From assembly GCA_049792815.1 (NCBI GenBank), contig JBARBG010000062.1, forward strand, positions 1 through 15,895: a stretch of DNA of 15,895 bases. Direction: 5' to 3'. This document shows, piece after piece, positions 1 through 10,921 of the stretch. How positions within the stretch are numbered: position 1 is the first letter of the stretch; the number at the start of each line of letters is the position of its first letter. Made by a program: the position numbers and the translations under genes. The notes under the pieces were generated by a model that ran no database searches, was not told the origin of the DNA, and saw nothing but the letters and a program-made list of their open reading frames with translations. This stretch comes from DAIDKA01 sp049792815. GTDB taxonomy: Bacteria; Pseudomonadota; Gammaproteobacteria; Steroidobacterales; Steroidobacteraceae.

Positions 1-690
1 CTGTTCACGCTGCGCGCGGGGGGAGTCAGCGTGGGCCCCTGCGCCTCATTGAATGTGGCCACCCACGTGCAGGATGACCCGCAGGCCGTGGCGGAGAACC
101 GGCGCCGCATCGCCGCGGCCTTCGCACTGCCCAGTGAGCCGGCCTGGCTGACCCAGGTCCACGGCGCCCGGGTGGTCCGCCTCGAGGCCGGCAATGCCGG
201 CGTGGAGGCCGATGGCGTGGTCAGCGGCCGGGCCGGCCAGGTGTGCGTGATTCAGGTCGCCGACTGCCTGCCGGTGCTGTTCGCGGCCCGCGACGGCTCG
301 GTGGTGGGCGCGGCCCATGTCGGCTGGCGCGGCCTCGCGGCCGGGGTTCTGGAGCACACCGTCGCGGGTCTGGGCGTGCCGCCGGCGCAGCTTCTGGCCT
401 GGATCGGACCGGGTATCTCGGTGGGGAACTTCGAGGTCGGTGCGGAGGTTCGCGAGGCGCTGGTCGGCGCCGTGGGCGGCGCGGCGCAGGCCGCCGCCGC
501 CTTCATCCCCAATATCCGCCGGCGTTGGCAGTGCGACCTGGTAGCCCTCACCCGCCAGCGCCTGGCGGCCCTGGGGGTGGCGGACGTCAGCGGCGGCCGC
601 TGGTGTACGTTCGCCGATGCCGGGAGCTTCTTTTCCCACCGCCGCGACGGGCGTTCCGGGCGCATGGCGGCCTTGATCTGGCTGGACTAG
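1..690 (+). CDS. pgeF: PgeF/YfiH family purine nucleoside phosphorylase (laccase-domain protein), 5' partial
   Basis: The reading frame is open from base 1, and 229 residues are visible. The family is usually about 245 residues, so roughly 15-20 N-terminal residues lie upstream. The GTG at 31 is internal: the preceding residues (LFTLRAGGVSVGP) match the conserved FTxRxGGVSxGPxxSLN block. The family metal site is present as the His of QVHGARV, the Cys of VADCLPVLF and the His of AAHVGWRG. The end (AGSFFSHRRDG, then GRMAALIWL) is the usual C-terminus. Family members, once called polyphenol oxidase or peptidoglycan-editing factor, are cytoplasmic enzymes that act on purine nucleosides (phosphorolysis and adenosine deamination). 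In E. coli the homologue yfiH lies between rluD and clpB. The same clpB follows here after 47 nt, so rluD may be the gene just outside the window. Confidence 0.95.
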   Translation: MFTLRAGGVSVGPCASLNVATHVQDDPQAVAENRRRIAAAFALPSEPAWLTQVHGARVVRLEAGNAGVEADGVVSGRAGQVCVIQVADCLPVLFAARDGSVVGAAHVGWRGLAAGVLEHTVAGLGVPPAQLLAWIGPGISVGNFEVGAEVREALVGAVGGAAQAAAAFIPNIRRRWQCDLVALTRQRLAALGVADVSGGRWCTFADAGSFFSHRRDGRSGRMAALIWLD

Positions 691-700
691 GCCCCCACAA
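672..700 (+). promoter_or_regulatory. Candidate sigma-32 (heat-shock) promoter for clpB
   Basis: A -35-like CTTGATC (672-678) is followed, after 14 nt, by a -10-like CCCCACAA (693-700). The known sigma-32 consensus is CTTGAAA, 11-16 nt, CCCCATnT, so the core matches are 5/7 and CCCCA. Transcription would start near 706-708, giving a leader of about 30 nt that carries the clpB ribosome-binding site. The -35 lies in the last codons of pgeF. E. coli clpB is a sigma-32 gene, so regulation and spacing both fit, but no start site is shown by the sequence itself. Confidence 0.5.
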
Positions 701-737
701 CAGGGGCAGATGACTTGAAGGTTCGGGAGGTTACCTC

Positions 738-3329
<2,592 letters not shown>

Positions 3330-3346
3330 CCTGTATACTTGGTTCC

Positions 3347-3781
3347 ATGCCGTTCTATGAATACGAGTGCGCCAGCTGCAAGTTCTATACGGAGCTCATG
3401 CAGAGGATCAGCGACCCGCCGCTGAAGAAATGCCCCTCCTGCGGCAAGCCGACCATGAAGAAGCTGATCTCGGCGCCGGTGTTCCGGCTCAAGGGCGGCG
3501 GCTGGTACGAAACCGACTTCAAATCCGACAAGGAATCCAAACGCAACCTGGCGGGTGGGGACGAGGCGCCTGACAGCAAGGCCAAGGAGAATGTCCCGGC
3601 TGCGGACGCCAAGGCGGCCGACACCAAGACCGACACCAAGACGCAGACCAAGCCGGCCGAAACGGCGAGCTCGAGCGCCGCGAAATCCACCAAGCCTGCC
3701 GCCAAACCGGTGGCGAAGGCGCCGGCGCGCAGGCCGAAGCCCAAAGCCAAAGCCAGAGTCAGCAAACGCCGTGGCCGCTGA
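3347..3781 (+). CDS. FmdB-family zinc-ribbon protein with long basic tail
   Basis: The 144-residue product begins MPFYEYECASC, the standard FmdB/CxxC_CxxC_SSSS start. Four zinc-ligand cysteines are present as C8-x2-C11 and C29-x2-C32, followed by the conserved KKLISAPVFRLKGGGWY segment. From about residue 60 the protein becomes a low-complexity tail rich in Ala, Lys, Thr and Pro, ending in the very basic AKARVSKRRGR. This tail is probably disordered and might bind nucleic acid. FmdB is named for a putative regulator of formamide/amide utilisation, but most members have no proven role, so the family name should not be read as a function. No ribosome-binding site is visible before the ATG. Its stop overlaps the start of the DUF502 gene, and the block is followed by aspS. 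Confidence 0.9.
   Translation: MPFYEYECASCKFYTELMQRISDPPLKKCPSCGKPTMKKLISAPVFRLKGGGWYETDFKSDKESKRNLAGGDEAPDSKAKENVPAADAKAADTKTDTKTQTKPAETASSSAAKSTKPAAKPVAKAPARRPKPKAKARVSKRRGR
3620..3643 (+). repeat. Short 12-nt tandem repeat inside the fmdB tail
   Basis: GACACCAAGACC (3620-3631) is followed at once by GACACCAAGACG (3632-3643), with a diverged third unit after it. The two copies differ by one base. They encode the Asp-Thr-Lys-Thr pattern in the disordered tail and probably show how the tail grew by slippage. Confidence 0.75.
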
Positions 3782-4433
3782 GCCACGAATTGCGAAAGCC
3801 AGCAAGCGCTCGATAAGTTTGCGCCGGCTGCTGGTGGCCGGGACGCTGGTGTGGTTGCCCATCATCGCAACCATCTGGGTGGTCAGCTTTTTCGTGACGC
3901 TGATGGATCGCACCCTGGTGCTGCTGCCCGACCGCTACCAGCCTGAGGCCCTGATGGGCTTTCACGTGCCGGGGCTGGGCGTGATCTTCGCCTTCATCGT
4001 GGTCCTCCTCACCGGCCTTTTGGTCACCAACCTCATCGGTCGCCAGCTGGTCGGCTACTGGGAGGAGCTGATGCACCGCATCCCCCTGGTGCGGTCGGTC
4101 TACGGTGGCGTGCGCAGTTTCACCGAAAGCGTGCTGACCTCCAGCCACTCCTTCCGGCAGGTCGTCGCGGTGGAATTTCCCCGGCCCGGTGTCTGGAGCA
4201 TTGGCTTCGTGACCGCTGAGGATGTGGCCGAGGTCAGTCGCCGCACCGGCGAACACCTCAGCTGCGTCTTTGTGTCCACGGCGCCCAATCCAACCTCCGG
4301 ATTCATGCTGCTGGTACCCAAGAGCCAGCTGATTGCGCTTGAAATGTCGGTGGACGCCGCCATGCGGATGATCGTGACCTGCGGCGTCGTCCTGCCGGAG
4401 CCGCCGGTTGCTCATTTGCCGGGCGCTCCGTAA
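3771..4433 (+). CDS. DUF502 family integral membrane protein
   Basis: The product is about 220 residues. It has a basic N-terminus (KASKRSISLRR), a first membrane helix at about 20-44, a second at about 68-90, and a soluble C-terminal domain. Family hallmarks are visible: PLVRSVYGGVRSF just after the second helix, then APNPTSGFMLLVP and an Ala/Met-rich segment near the end. DUF502 proteins occur widely in bacteria, and the plant COV proteins are relatives. No biochemical activity is established. The chosen start is GTG at 3771, the first usable codon in frame next to the membrane helix. It overlaps the fmdB stop by 11 nt, which suggests translational coupling. The frame stays open far upstream, but those codons lie in the fmdB tail and would give an Arg/Pro-rich extension foreign to the family. 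No ATG is available, so the exact start is the least certain part. Confidence 0.88.
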   Translation: MAAEPRIAKASKRSISLRRLLVAGTLVWLPIIATIWVVSFFVTLMDRTLVLLPDRYQPEALMGFHVPGLGVIFAFIVVLLTGLLVTNLIGRQLVGYWEELMHRIPLVRSVYGGVRSFTESVLTSSHSFRQVVAVEFPRPGVWSIGFVTAEDVAEVSRRTGEHLSCVFVSTAPNPTSGFMLLVPKSQLIALEMSVDAAMRMIVTCGVVLPEPPVAHLPGAP

Positions 4434-4446
4434 CATCCCGCGCCCT

Positions 4447-6216
<1,770 letters not shown>

Positions 6217-6222
<6 letters not shown>

Positions 6223-6234
6223 TCCGCCTTAGGC
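6217..6234. other. Hairpin spanning both stop codons of convergent aspS and mutS
   Basis: GCCTAA (6217-6222) and TTAGGC (6229-6234) form a perfect 6-bp inverted repeat around the 6-nt loop TCCGCC. The TAA of aspS is in the left arm, and the TAA of mutS, read on the other strand, is in the right arm. Neither strand has a T-run after the stem, so this is not a canonical intrinsic terminator. It may be a weak bidirectional pause or 3'-end element. Confidence 0.5.
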
Positions 6235-8811
6235 CTTCAGCAGCGCGCGCAGGCGGTACAGCGCCTCAAGGGCCGCCTTGGGCGAGAGTTCATCCGGATT
6301 GATCTGCGATACAGCCGTGCTCAGGGCGCGCGCGGCCGGATCTTCCGCGGGCGGCGCCAGCGCCAGCTCGCCCTGGGGGCCTGCGGGTCGGCGCCGGTCG
6401 CGCTGGTTTTCCAGATCCTGCAGATACTGCCGTGCACGGACGATGACTTCGCGCGGCACGCCGGCCAACTGTGCCACCTGCAGCCCGTAGCTGCGATCCG
6501 CCGGACCTTCCTTGACGGCGTGCAGGAACACGATGCCGTCGGCATGCTCGGTGGCGTCAAGGTGGACGTTGCGACAGGCTTCAAGCTCGGCCGCCAGCGT
6601 CGTCAGCTCAAAGTAATGCGTGGCGAACAAGGTCATGGCGTGGGTTTTGGTCGCGATGTGATGCGCGATCGCCCAGGCCAGTGACAGGCCATCGAAGGTA
6701 CTGGTGCCGCGGCCTATCTCATCCATGAGAATCAGACTGCGGGCCGTGGCGTTATTGAGGATGTTGGCCGCTTCGGTCATCTCGACCATGAAGGTGGAGC
6801 GGCCGCCGGCCAGGTCGTCGGCGGCGCCGATGCGGGTGAAGATGCGATCCAGGGGTCCGATCACTGCCTGGTCCGCCGGCACGAAGCTGCCCATGTGGGC
6901 GAGGATGGCGATCAGCGCGGTCTGGCGCATGTAGGTGGATTTGCCGCCCATGTTCGGACCGGTGATGACCAGCATGCGCCGGCGTTCGTCCAGATCCAGA
7001 TCGTTGGGTACGAAGGTGGCGCCGCTCAAGAATTTCTCGACCACGGGATGGCGTCCGGCCTCGATATGCAGCCGCGGCTGTGTCACCAGTTCCGGCTGGA
7101 CCCACAAGAGCGTAGCGGCGCGTTCGGCCAGGCTCGCCAGGGCATCAAGCTCGGCGACGGCCGTCGCGGTGGCCTGCAGCGCGCCCAGGCGCTCGATCAG
7201 CTGCGTGAGCAAAACGTCGTAGAGTTCGCGCTCGCGCGCCAGGGCCCGCTCGCGCGCGGAGAGCACCTTGTCCTCGAAGCTCTTCAGTTCACCGGTGATG
7301 AAGCGTTCTGCGGACTTCACGGTCTGGCGCCGCACATAGTCGGCGGGAACGCGGTCGGCGTCCCGGCGCGACACCTCTATAAAGAAGCCCTGCACCCGGT
7401 TGAAGCCCAGTTTGAGGCCGGGAATGCCGGCACGCTCACGTTCGCGCTGTTCAAGCTCCAGCAGGAAGGCGTCCGTGTGGGTTGCGATGTGGCGCAGTTC
7501 GTCAAGCTCGGCATCGAAGCCCGCGGCGATCACATCGCCCTCGCGCAGCAGTGCCGGCGGCTCGGTCGCAAGGGCCTGGGTCAGTAGCCGGTACACATCT
7601 TCATGCCGGCCCGTGGCTGCCAGCAGGCCGCTCAGCAGGGGTGAGTCGGCGGCCGGGTCTGCGGCCGCGGCGGCGAGCTGCGGCAGCAGGGCGATCGCAT
7701 GGCGCAACTGTCCAAGATCCCGCGGGCGCGCTGAGCGCAGGGCGACGCGCGCCAGGATGCGCTCGACATCGCCGATGCCTTCAAGGGGCTGGCGCAGGGA
7801 TTCGAAGCGGCGCCGATCGATCAGCGCCGCAATGGCCTGGTAACGCTGCCGCAGCGCGGCCTGATCGGTGAGGGTGCGATTCAACCAGCGGCGCAGCTGA
7901 CGCGAGCCCATGGCCGTGACGCAGCGGTCGATGAGCGCGAACAGCGTGGCGTCCGGATTGCCCGAAAGGCTGGTATCCAGTTCCAGGTTGCGACGGGTCG
8001 CCGCATCGAGCATCAGCGCATCGCCGCGCTGCTCCACCTGCAGGTTCCTGATATGGGGCACCGCGGCCTTTTGCGTATCGCGCACGTACTGCAGCAGCGC
8101 CCCTGCCGCGCAGACCGCGAGTGACGTGCCACCGAGGCCAAAGCCCTGCAGGTCAAGTGTGCCCAGCTGCTGGTTGAGGGCCCGCGCGCAGGTATCGGCC
8201 TCAAAATGCCAGGGCGGCCGCATACGCAATGCGGTGCCGGGACGCTCCAGGGCAGCGCGCGCACCGTCCTCGCTCAGCAGCAGCTCGGCGGGCCGCAGCC
8301 GCTCCAGTTCCCCGGCGAGGGTCTGGGTGCCCGAGGATTCAAGCACCGTGAAGCGTCCTGCCGCCAGGTCCAGCCACGCCAGTCCAAAGTTGTCGCCGTC
8401 GCGGGCCACGGCCGCGAGCAGGGTTTCGCGCCGGTCATCCAGCAAGGCGGCATCGGTAACGGTGCCCGGTGTCACCACCCGCACCACCTGCCGATCCACC
8501 GGTCCCTTGGATTTGGCCGGATCGCCCAGTTGCTCACACACGGCGACGCTTTCGCCCTTGCGGACCAGACGCGCCAGATAACCGTCGGCACTGTGAACCG
8601 GTACCCCGGCCATGGGGATGGGCTGGCCCGCCGATTGGCCGCGGGCCGTCAGCGTGATGTCGAGCAGCGCTGCGGCGCGCCGCGCATCGTCGAAGAACAG
8701 CTCGTAAAAGTCCCCCATCCGATAGAACAGCAGCGCTTCCGGGTACTGCGCCTTGAGGCGCAGGTACTGCTGCATGACCGGGGTGTGGGCGTTAAGAGCG
8801 GGTGATTCCAT
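6229..8811 (-). CDS. mutS: DNA mismatch repair protein MutS
   Basis: The product is 860 residues (E. coli MutS 853). It is the mismatch-recognition ATPase that starts methyl-directed repair with MutL. The N-terminal mismatch-binding domain has the Phe-x-Glu motif (F35-Y36-E37, in RMGDFYELF). The connector, lever and clamp regions follow. The ATPase has Walker A GPNMGGKST at about 618-626 and a Walker B stretch LILMDEIGRGTS near 694, then the conserved FATHYFELT. The end (DELSPKAALEALYRLRALLKA) matches the C-terminal oligomerisation region, so the protein is not the truncated form. QGELAL near residue 810 sits where E. coli has its beta-clamp-binding QMSLL, but the match is poor. The ATG agrees with the E. 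coli alignment (NAHTPVMQQYLRLKAQ). Only a weak ribosome-binding site is visible. It converges on aspS and is divergent from the HAD/membrane gene. Confidence 0.98.
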   Translation of the reverse strand: MESPALNAHTPVMQQYLRLKAQYPEALLFYRMGDFYELFFDDARRAAALLDITLTARGQSAGQPIPMAGVPVHSADGYLARLVRKGESVAVCEQLGDPAKSKGPVDRQVVRVVTPGTVTDAALLDDRRETLLAAVARDGDNFGLAWLDLAAGRFTVLESSGTQTLAGELERLRPAELLLSEDGARAALERPGTALRMRPPWHFEADTCARALNQQLGTLDLQGFGLGGTSLAVCAAGALLQYVRDTQKAAVPHIRNLQVEQRGDALMLDAATRRNLELDTSLSGNPDATLFALIDRCVTAMGSRQLRRWLNRTLTDQAALRQRYQAIAALIDRRRFESLRQPLEGIGDVERILARVALRSARPRDLGQLRHAIALLPQLAAAAADPAADSPLLSGLLAATGRHEDVYRLLTQALATEPPALLREGDVIAAGFDAELDELRHIATHTDAFLLELEQRERERAGIPGLKLGFNRVQGFFIEVSRRDADRVPADYVRRQTVKSAERFITGELKSFEDKVLSARERALARERELYDVLLTQLIERLGALQATATAVAELDALASLAERAATLLWVQPELVTQPRLHIEAGRHPVVEKFLSGATFVPNDLDLDERRRMLVITGPNMGGKSTYMRQTALIAILAHMGSFVPADQAVIGPLDRIFTRIGAADDLAGGRSTFMVEMTEAANILNNATARSLILMDEIGRGTSTFDGLSLAWAIAHHIATKTHAMTLFATHYFELTTLAAELEACRNVHLDATEHADGIVFLHAVKEGPADRSYGLQVAQLAGVPREVIVRARQYLQDLENQRDRRRPAGPQGELALAPPAEDPAARALSTAVSQINPDELSPKAALEALYRLRALLKA

Positions 8812-9008
8812 GGGGGCGCCGATTGTAGTTCATTCGCGGCCCAGCTGAGGCTGAGGTGCCACCGGCAGATGTCGGACGATGCTGACTTGCCTATGGGCTC
8901 CTCGCCCGTCATCCCCCGGTTTGCATTGCGGCTAGCTTCTCTTAAAGGGGCGGAGAATTCCCCAGTCGGTTCGTTTCCACGTACTGACATCTTTCAAGGT
9001 GACCGGCA

Positions 9009-10490
9009 ATGGCTGCTGAAGCGCGTGTGTTGTCCGAGAGTCTGGAGCGAGCGGCCAGCCGGCCGGAGGCGGCGTGCTCCCGCGCGCTGGCCGAGCTTCG
9101 CCGGTTCCGCGGGCCGGTGCTGATCGATCTGGACGAGACGCTGTACCTGCGCAATTCGACCGAGGATTTCATTGACACGGCGCGCCCGGGGATTCTGGCG
9201 CTGCTGCTGATGCGGCTGCTCGATGTGCTGCGGCCCTGGCGCTGGTCGGGCGGCGAGTGCACGCGTGATGTGTGGCGGGTGCGTTGCATTCTGCTGCTGT
9301 TTCCCTGGACCCGTTCGACGTGGGAGAAGCGCTGCGTACGGCTGGCGGCGGCGGCAACGAACGTGGCGCTGAAGTCGGTCCTGGAGGACCGGGCGCGCGC
9401 CGGGGATTGCGAGCCTCCCGTCATTGTAACAGTGGGCTTTGAAGCCATCGTCAGGCCGCTGGTTGACGCGCTCAAAGTCCCGCAGGCGCCGCGGATTATC
9501 GCGGCCCGGCACGACGTCTTCATCGATCGCAGGGACGGCAAACTGGCCCTTTGCGCTCGCGCGCTCGGAGCCGCCACGATTCAGCGCTCCCTGGTCATCA
9601 CCGATTCTGATCAGGATGCCGCCCTGCTCGATGTGTGCGCGGTGCCGCTACTCGTAAAGTGGCCCCAGGCGCGCTTCCGGCCGGCGCTGCGCGAGGTGTA
9701 CCTGCCGGGTCAGTACATGACGCAGGTGAAGCGGCCGGGCCAGCGCTATATCAGCCGCGGCATACTGCAGGAAGACTATGCATTGTGGGTGCTGGCCGCG
9801 CTGCCCTTCGCGCAGCCGCTGCTGCACGTCGTCGGACTGCTGTTCCTGCTGCTGTCGTTCTGGGCGATCTATGAACGCGGCTATGTCGACAATGATGAGA
9901 TCGCCGCCCACTTTGAACGCGAGCCCACGCTCAATCCGGCCTTTTTCGATGCGCCGGTGGTCACGCCGCGTTGGCGGCCCTGGGGCTGGGCGCTGGTCAG
10001 CGGTGCCATTGGCGCCGTGATGCTGCGTGGCGTCGGCCTGCCTGGCCTGTACGCCTTCGGCGCCTGGGTCGCGGTACTGCTCGCCACCTACGGCACCTTC
10101 CTCCTCTACAGCCGGCTCGACAAGCTGACTCGCATCTGGCTGTACGCGGGACTGCAACTCGCACGCGGCGCGGCCTTTGTCGCCGTGGTTCCCATCAGCG
10201 TGATCGGCGCCGTGGCCATCGGGGCGCACGTGTTCTCCAAGTGGGTTCCGTACTACGTGCATCGACAATCAGGCAAGGGCTGGCCGAAGGATGGGCACTT
10301 CCTGCCGCGGTTGCTGTTCTTCGTGCTGCTGAGTGTGTTGCTGGCGTTCGCGACCGGCCCCGCAGTGCTGCTGAGCTGGCCGGCTGCGTTGCTTCTGGCC
10401 TGGAATATATTCCGCGCACGCCATGAGCTGGCCGCCGCATGGCGCATAAGCGCACGCACCGGCGAGTCCTACGCCCGGACCTTTTACTGA
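9009..10490 (+). CDS. Two-domain protein: HAD-type phosphatase-like domain fused to polytopic UbiA-like membrane domain
   Basis: The product is 493 residues. The first 230 or so form a HAD-superfamily domain with all four motifs: DLDET (nucleophile D40, acid D42), the Thr of VIVTVGF (T141), K178 in DGKLALCARALG, and the acidic ITDSDQDAALLD (D199, D203). Residues 100-140 would be the helical cap. The second half has about six hydrophobic segments (roughly 258-288, 325-342, 345-367, 377-409, 432-448 and 452-470). A short polar segment, GYVDNDEIAAHFEREPT (291-307), resembles the Asp-rich NDxxD site of UbiA-type prenyltransferases, but with Glu in place of the later Asp residues. Similar HAD-UbiA fusions are known, but the substrate here is unknown. 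The start ATG has AAGGTGA (8997-9003) just before it. The gene stands alone, divergent from mutS, and its 3' end touches an SRPBCC remnant on the other strand. The HAD call is firm; the prenyltransferase link is tentative. Confidence 0.75.
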   Translation: MAAEARVLSESLERAASRPEAACSRALAELRRFRGPVLIDLDETLYLRNSTEDFIDTARPGILALLLMRLLDVLRPWRWSGGECTRDVWRVRCILLLFPWTRSTWEKRCVRLAAAATNVALKSVLEDRARAGDCEPPVIVTVGFEAIVRPLVDALKVPQAPRIIAARHDVFIDRRDGKLALCARALGAATIQRSLVITDSDQDAALLDVCAVPLLVKWPQARFRPALREVYLPGQYMTQVKRPGQRYISRGILQEDYALWVLAALPFAQPLLHVVGLLFLLLSFWAIYERGYVDNDEIAAHFEREPTLNPAFFDAPVVTPRWRPWGWALVSGAIGAVMLRGVGLPGLYAFGAWVAVLLATYGTFLLYSRLDKLTRIWLYAGLQLARGAAFVAVVPISVIGAVAIGAHVFSKWVPYYVHRQSGKGWPKDGHFLPRLLFFVLLSVLLAFATGPAVLLSWPAALLLAWNIFRARHELAAAWRISARTGESYARTFY

Positions 10491-10708
10491 ACCTCGTCGG
10501 CGACATCCCGAAGTAACCCTCGCCCGGTAGCGCCGAGCGCCTCGAAAACGAGGTGGTCGGGCGCTGCGATCTCACGATCGGTGCCGAAAAAAGGCATTTC
10601 GGGATGGCCCTTGGTGAGGAATCTGAAGGCCCCGTTGGGGCGCAGGTCGGTCTCACAGGCGGCCAGCGGGTCGCCGTCGGGGTCCCAGATGTCAAGAACC
10701 CTTCGAGT
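10484..10708 (-). pseudogene. Remnant of an SRPBCC/AHSA1-like domain gene
   Basis: Read on the minus strand, the frame between an in-frame stop at 10709-10711 and the TAA at 10484-10486 encodes about 74 residues. The visible blocks are IWDPDGDPLAACETDLRP, NGAFRF, DREIAAPDHLVFEALG and GRGLLRDVADEVQ. These resemble the middle of AHSA1/SRPBCC proteins, whose pattern is roughly WWGPxG, then CExDLRPGGxFRF, then YREIxxPERLVF, then GRxLL. There is no start codon at the 5' end. The N-terminal beta strand and helix (usually ahead of a DPxxLxxWW segment) and the C-terminal helix are missing. It therefore looks like an eroded or truncated gene rather than a functional one. Its end overlaps the stop of the HAD/membrane gene by 7 nt. 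The family assignment is by eye from motif spacing. Confidence 0.55.
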
Positions 10709-10720
10709 TCAGGGCCGAAA

Positions 10721-10749
10721 GTGACAGATTATGACAAATCCAATAGTAT
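10721..10749 (+). promoter_or_regulatory. Possible upstream sigma-70 promoter of the DUF1592 operon
   Basis: GTGACA (10721-10726, 5/6 to the -35 consensus) and TAGTAT (10744-10749, 4/6 to the -10 consensus) are separated by an ideal 17 nt. Transcription would start near 10756, leaving a leader of about 165 nt before the DUF1592 gene. It is an alternative or additional start to the TATACT element downstream. Confidence 0.3.
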
Positions 10750-10842
10750 CGGCACGGGCACCCGGGCCGCCGCCGTTACTGTCTTCGAGTCCGATGGCAT
10801 GCCACTGATCGACGCTGGTTCGCAGTTCGTGACTCTTAGCTG

Positions 10843-10859
10843 CACGTCAAAAATACGTG
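10843..10859. promoter_or_regulatory. CACGT-N7-ACGTG dyad, candidate operator
   Basis: CACGT (10843-10847) and ACGTG (10855-10859) form a perfect 5-bp inverted repeat with the 7-nt A-rich centre CAAAAAT. It ends two bases before the TATACT -10 candidate, so a bound dimer would cover the promoter. The binding protein is unknown and no regulator gene is in the window. Confidence 0.4.
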
Positions 10860-10861
10860 GA

Positions 10862-10867
10862 TATACT
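10862..10867 (+). promoter_or_regulatory. Candidate -10 element (TATACT) of the DUF1592 operon
   Basis: TATACT matches the sigma-70 -10 consensus at 5/6. No good -35 is seen at 16-18 nt upstream (GCTGCA lies at 17 nt), so an activator or another sigma factor might be needed. Transcription would start near 10874, giving a leader of about 50 nt that contains the hairpin at 10879-10894. Confidence 0.35.
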
Positions 10868-10878
10868 GGCGGTAGGGC

Positions 10879-10894
10879 AGGCGGCTGACCGCCT
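10879..10894 (+). other. 5'-leader hairpin before the DUF1592 gene
   Basis: AGGCGG-CTGA-CCGCCT is a perfect 6-bp GC-rich stem with a 4-nt loop, 28 nt before the start codon. There is no following T-run, so it is not an intrinsic terminator. It may affect mRNA stability or initiation. Confidence 0.4.
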
Positions 10895-10921
10895 CGACTG
10901 GCTTTTGCCGGGGGTTTTCGA

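Larger units (their letters stand above)
10491..10921. other. 431-nt region without an intact gene
   Basis: The left half (to about 10708) is the minus-strand SRPBCC-like remnant. The right half is AT-richer than the surrounding genes and contains candidate promoters, a dyad and a leader hairpin for the DUF1592 operon, annotated separately. No tRNA, repeat array or intrinsic terminator was recognised. A plus-strand frame of 111 codons across it (10553-10888) shows no recognisable motif and is antisense to the remnant in codon register. Confidence 0.7.

Noticed and set aside
691..707. GCCCC-N7-GGGGC inverted repeat after pgeF as a terminator
   Set aside because: It has only 5 bp, no T-run, and overlaps the proposed clpB promoter.
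714..720. CTTGAAG, a good match to a sigma-32 -35 element before clpB
   Set aside because: No CCCCAT-like element lies 11-16 nt downstream, and a start from it would fall inside clpB. The CTTGATC/CCCCACAA pair upstream fits better.
8921..8963. TTGCAT/TTAAAG promoter and GGAGAATTCCCC palindrome between mutS and the HAD gene
   Set aside because: The -10 match is 3/6 with a 15-nt spacer, and the palindrome is short and imperfect, so neither can be supported.
10536..10565. Nested stem (CCTCG-AAAA-CGAGG inside AGCGC/GCGCT) as a terminator of the HAD/membrane gene
   Set aside because: There is no T-run on either side and the sequence is explained as coding remnant of the SRPBCC-like domain.
10553..10888. 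Plus-strand reading frame of 111 codons in the long intergenic region
   Set aside because: It has no recognisable motif, runs through the promoter region, and its first half is the exact antisense of the SRPBCC-like remnant, which explains why it is open.
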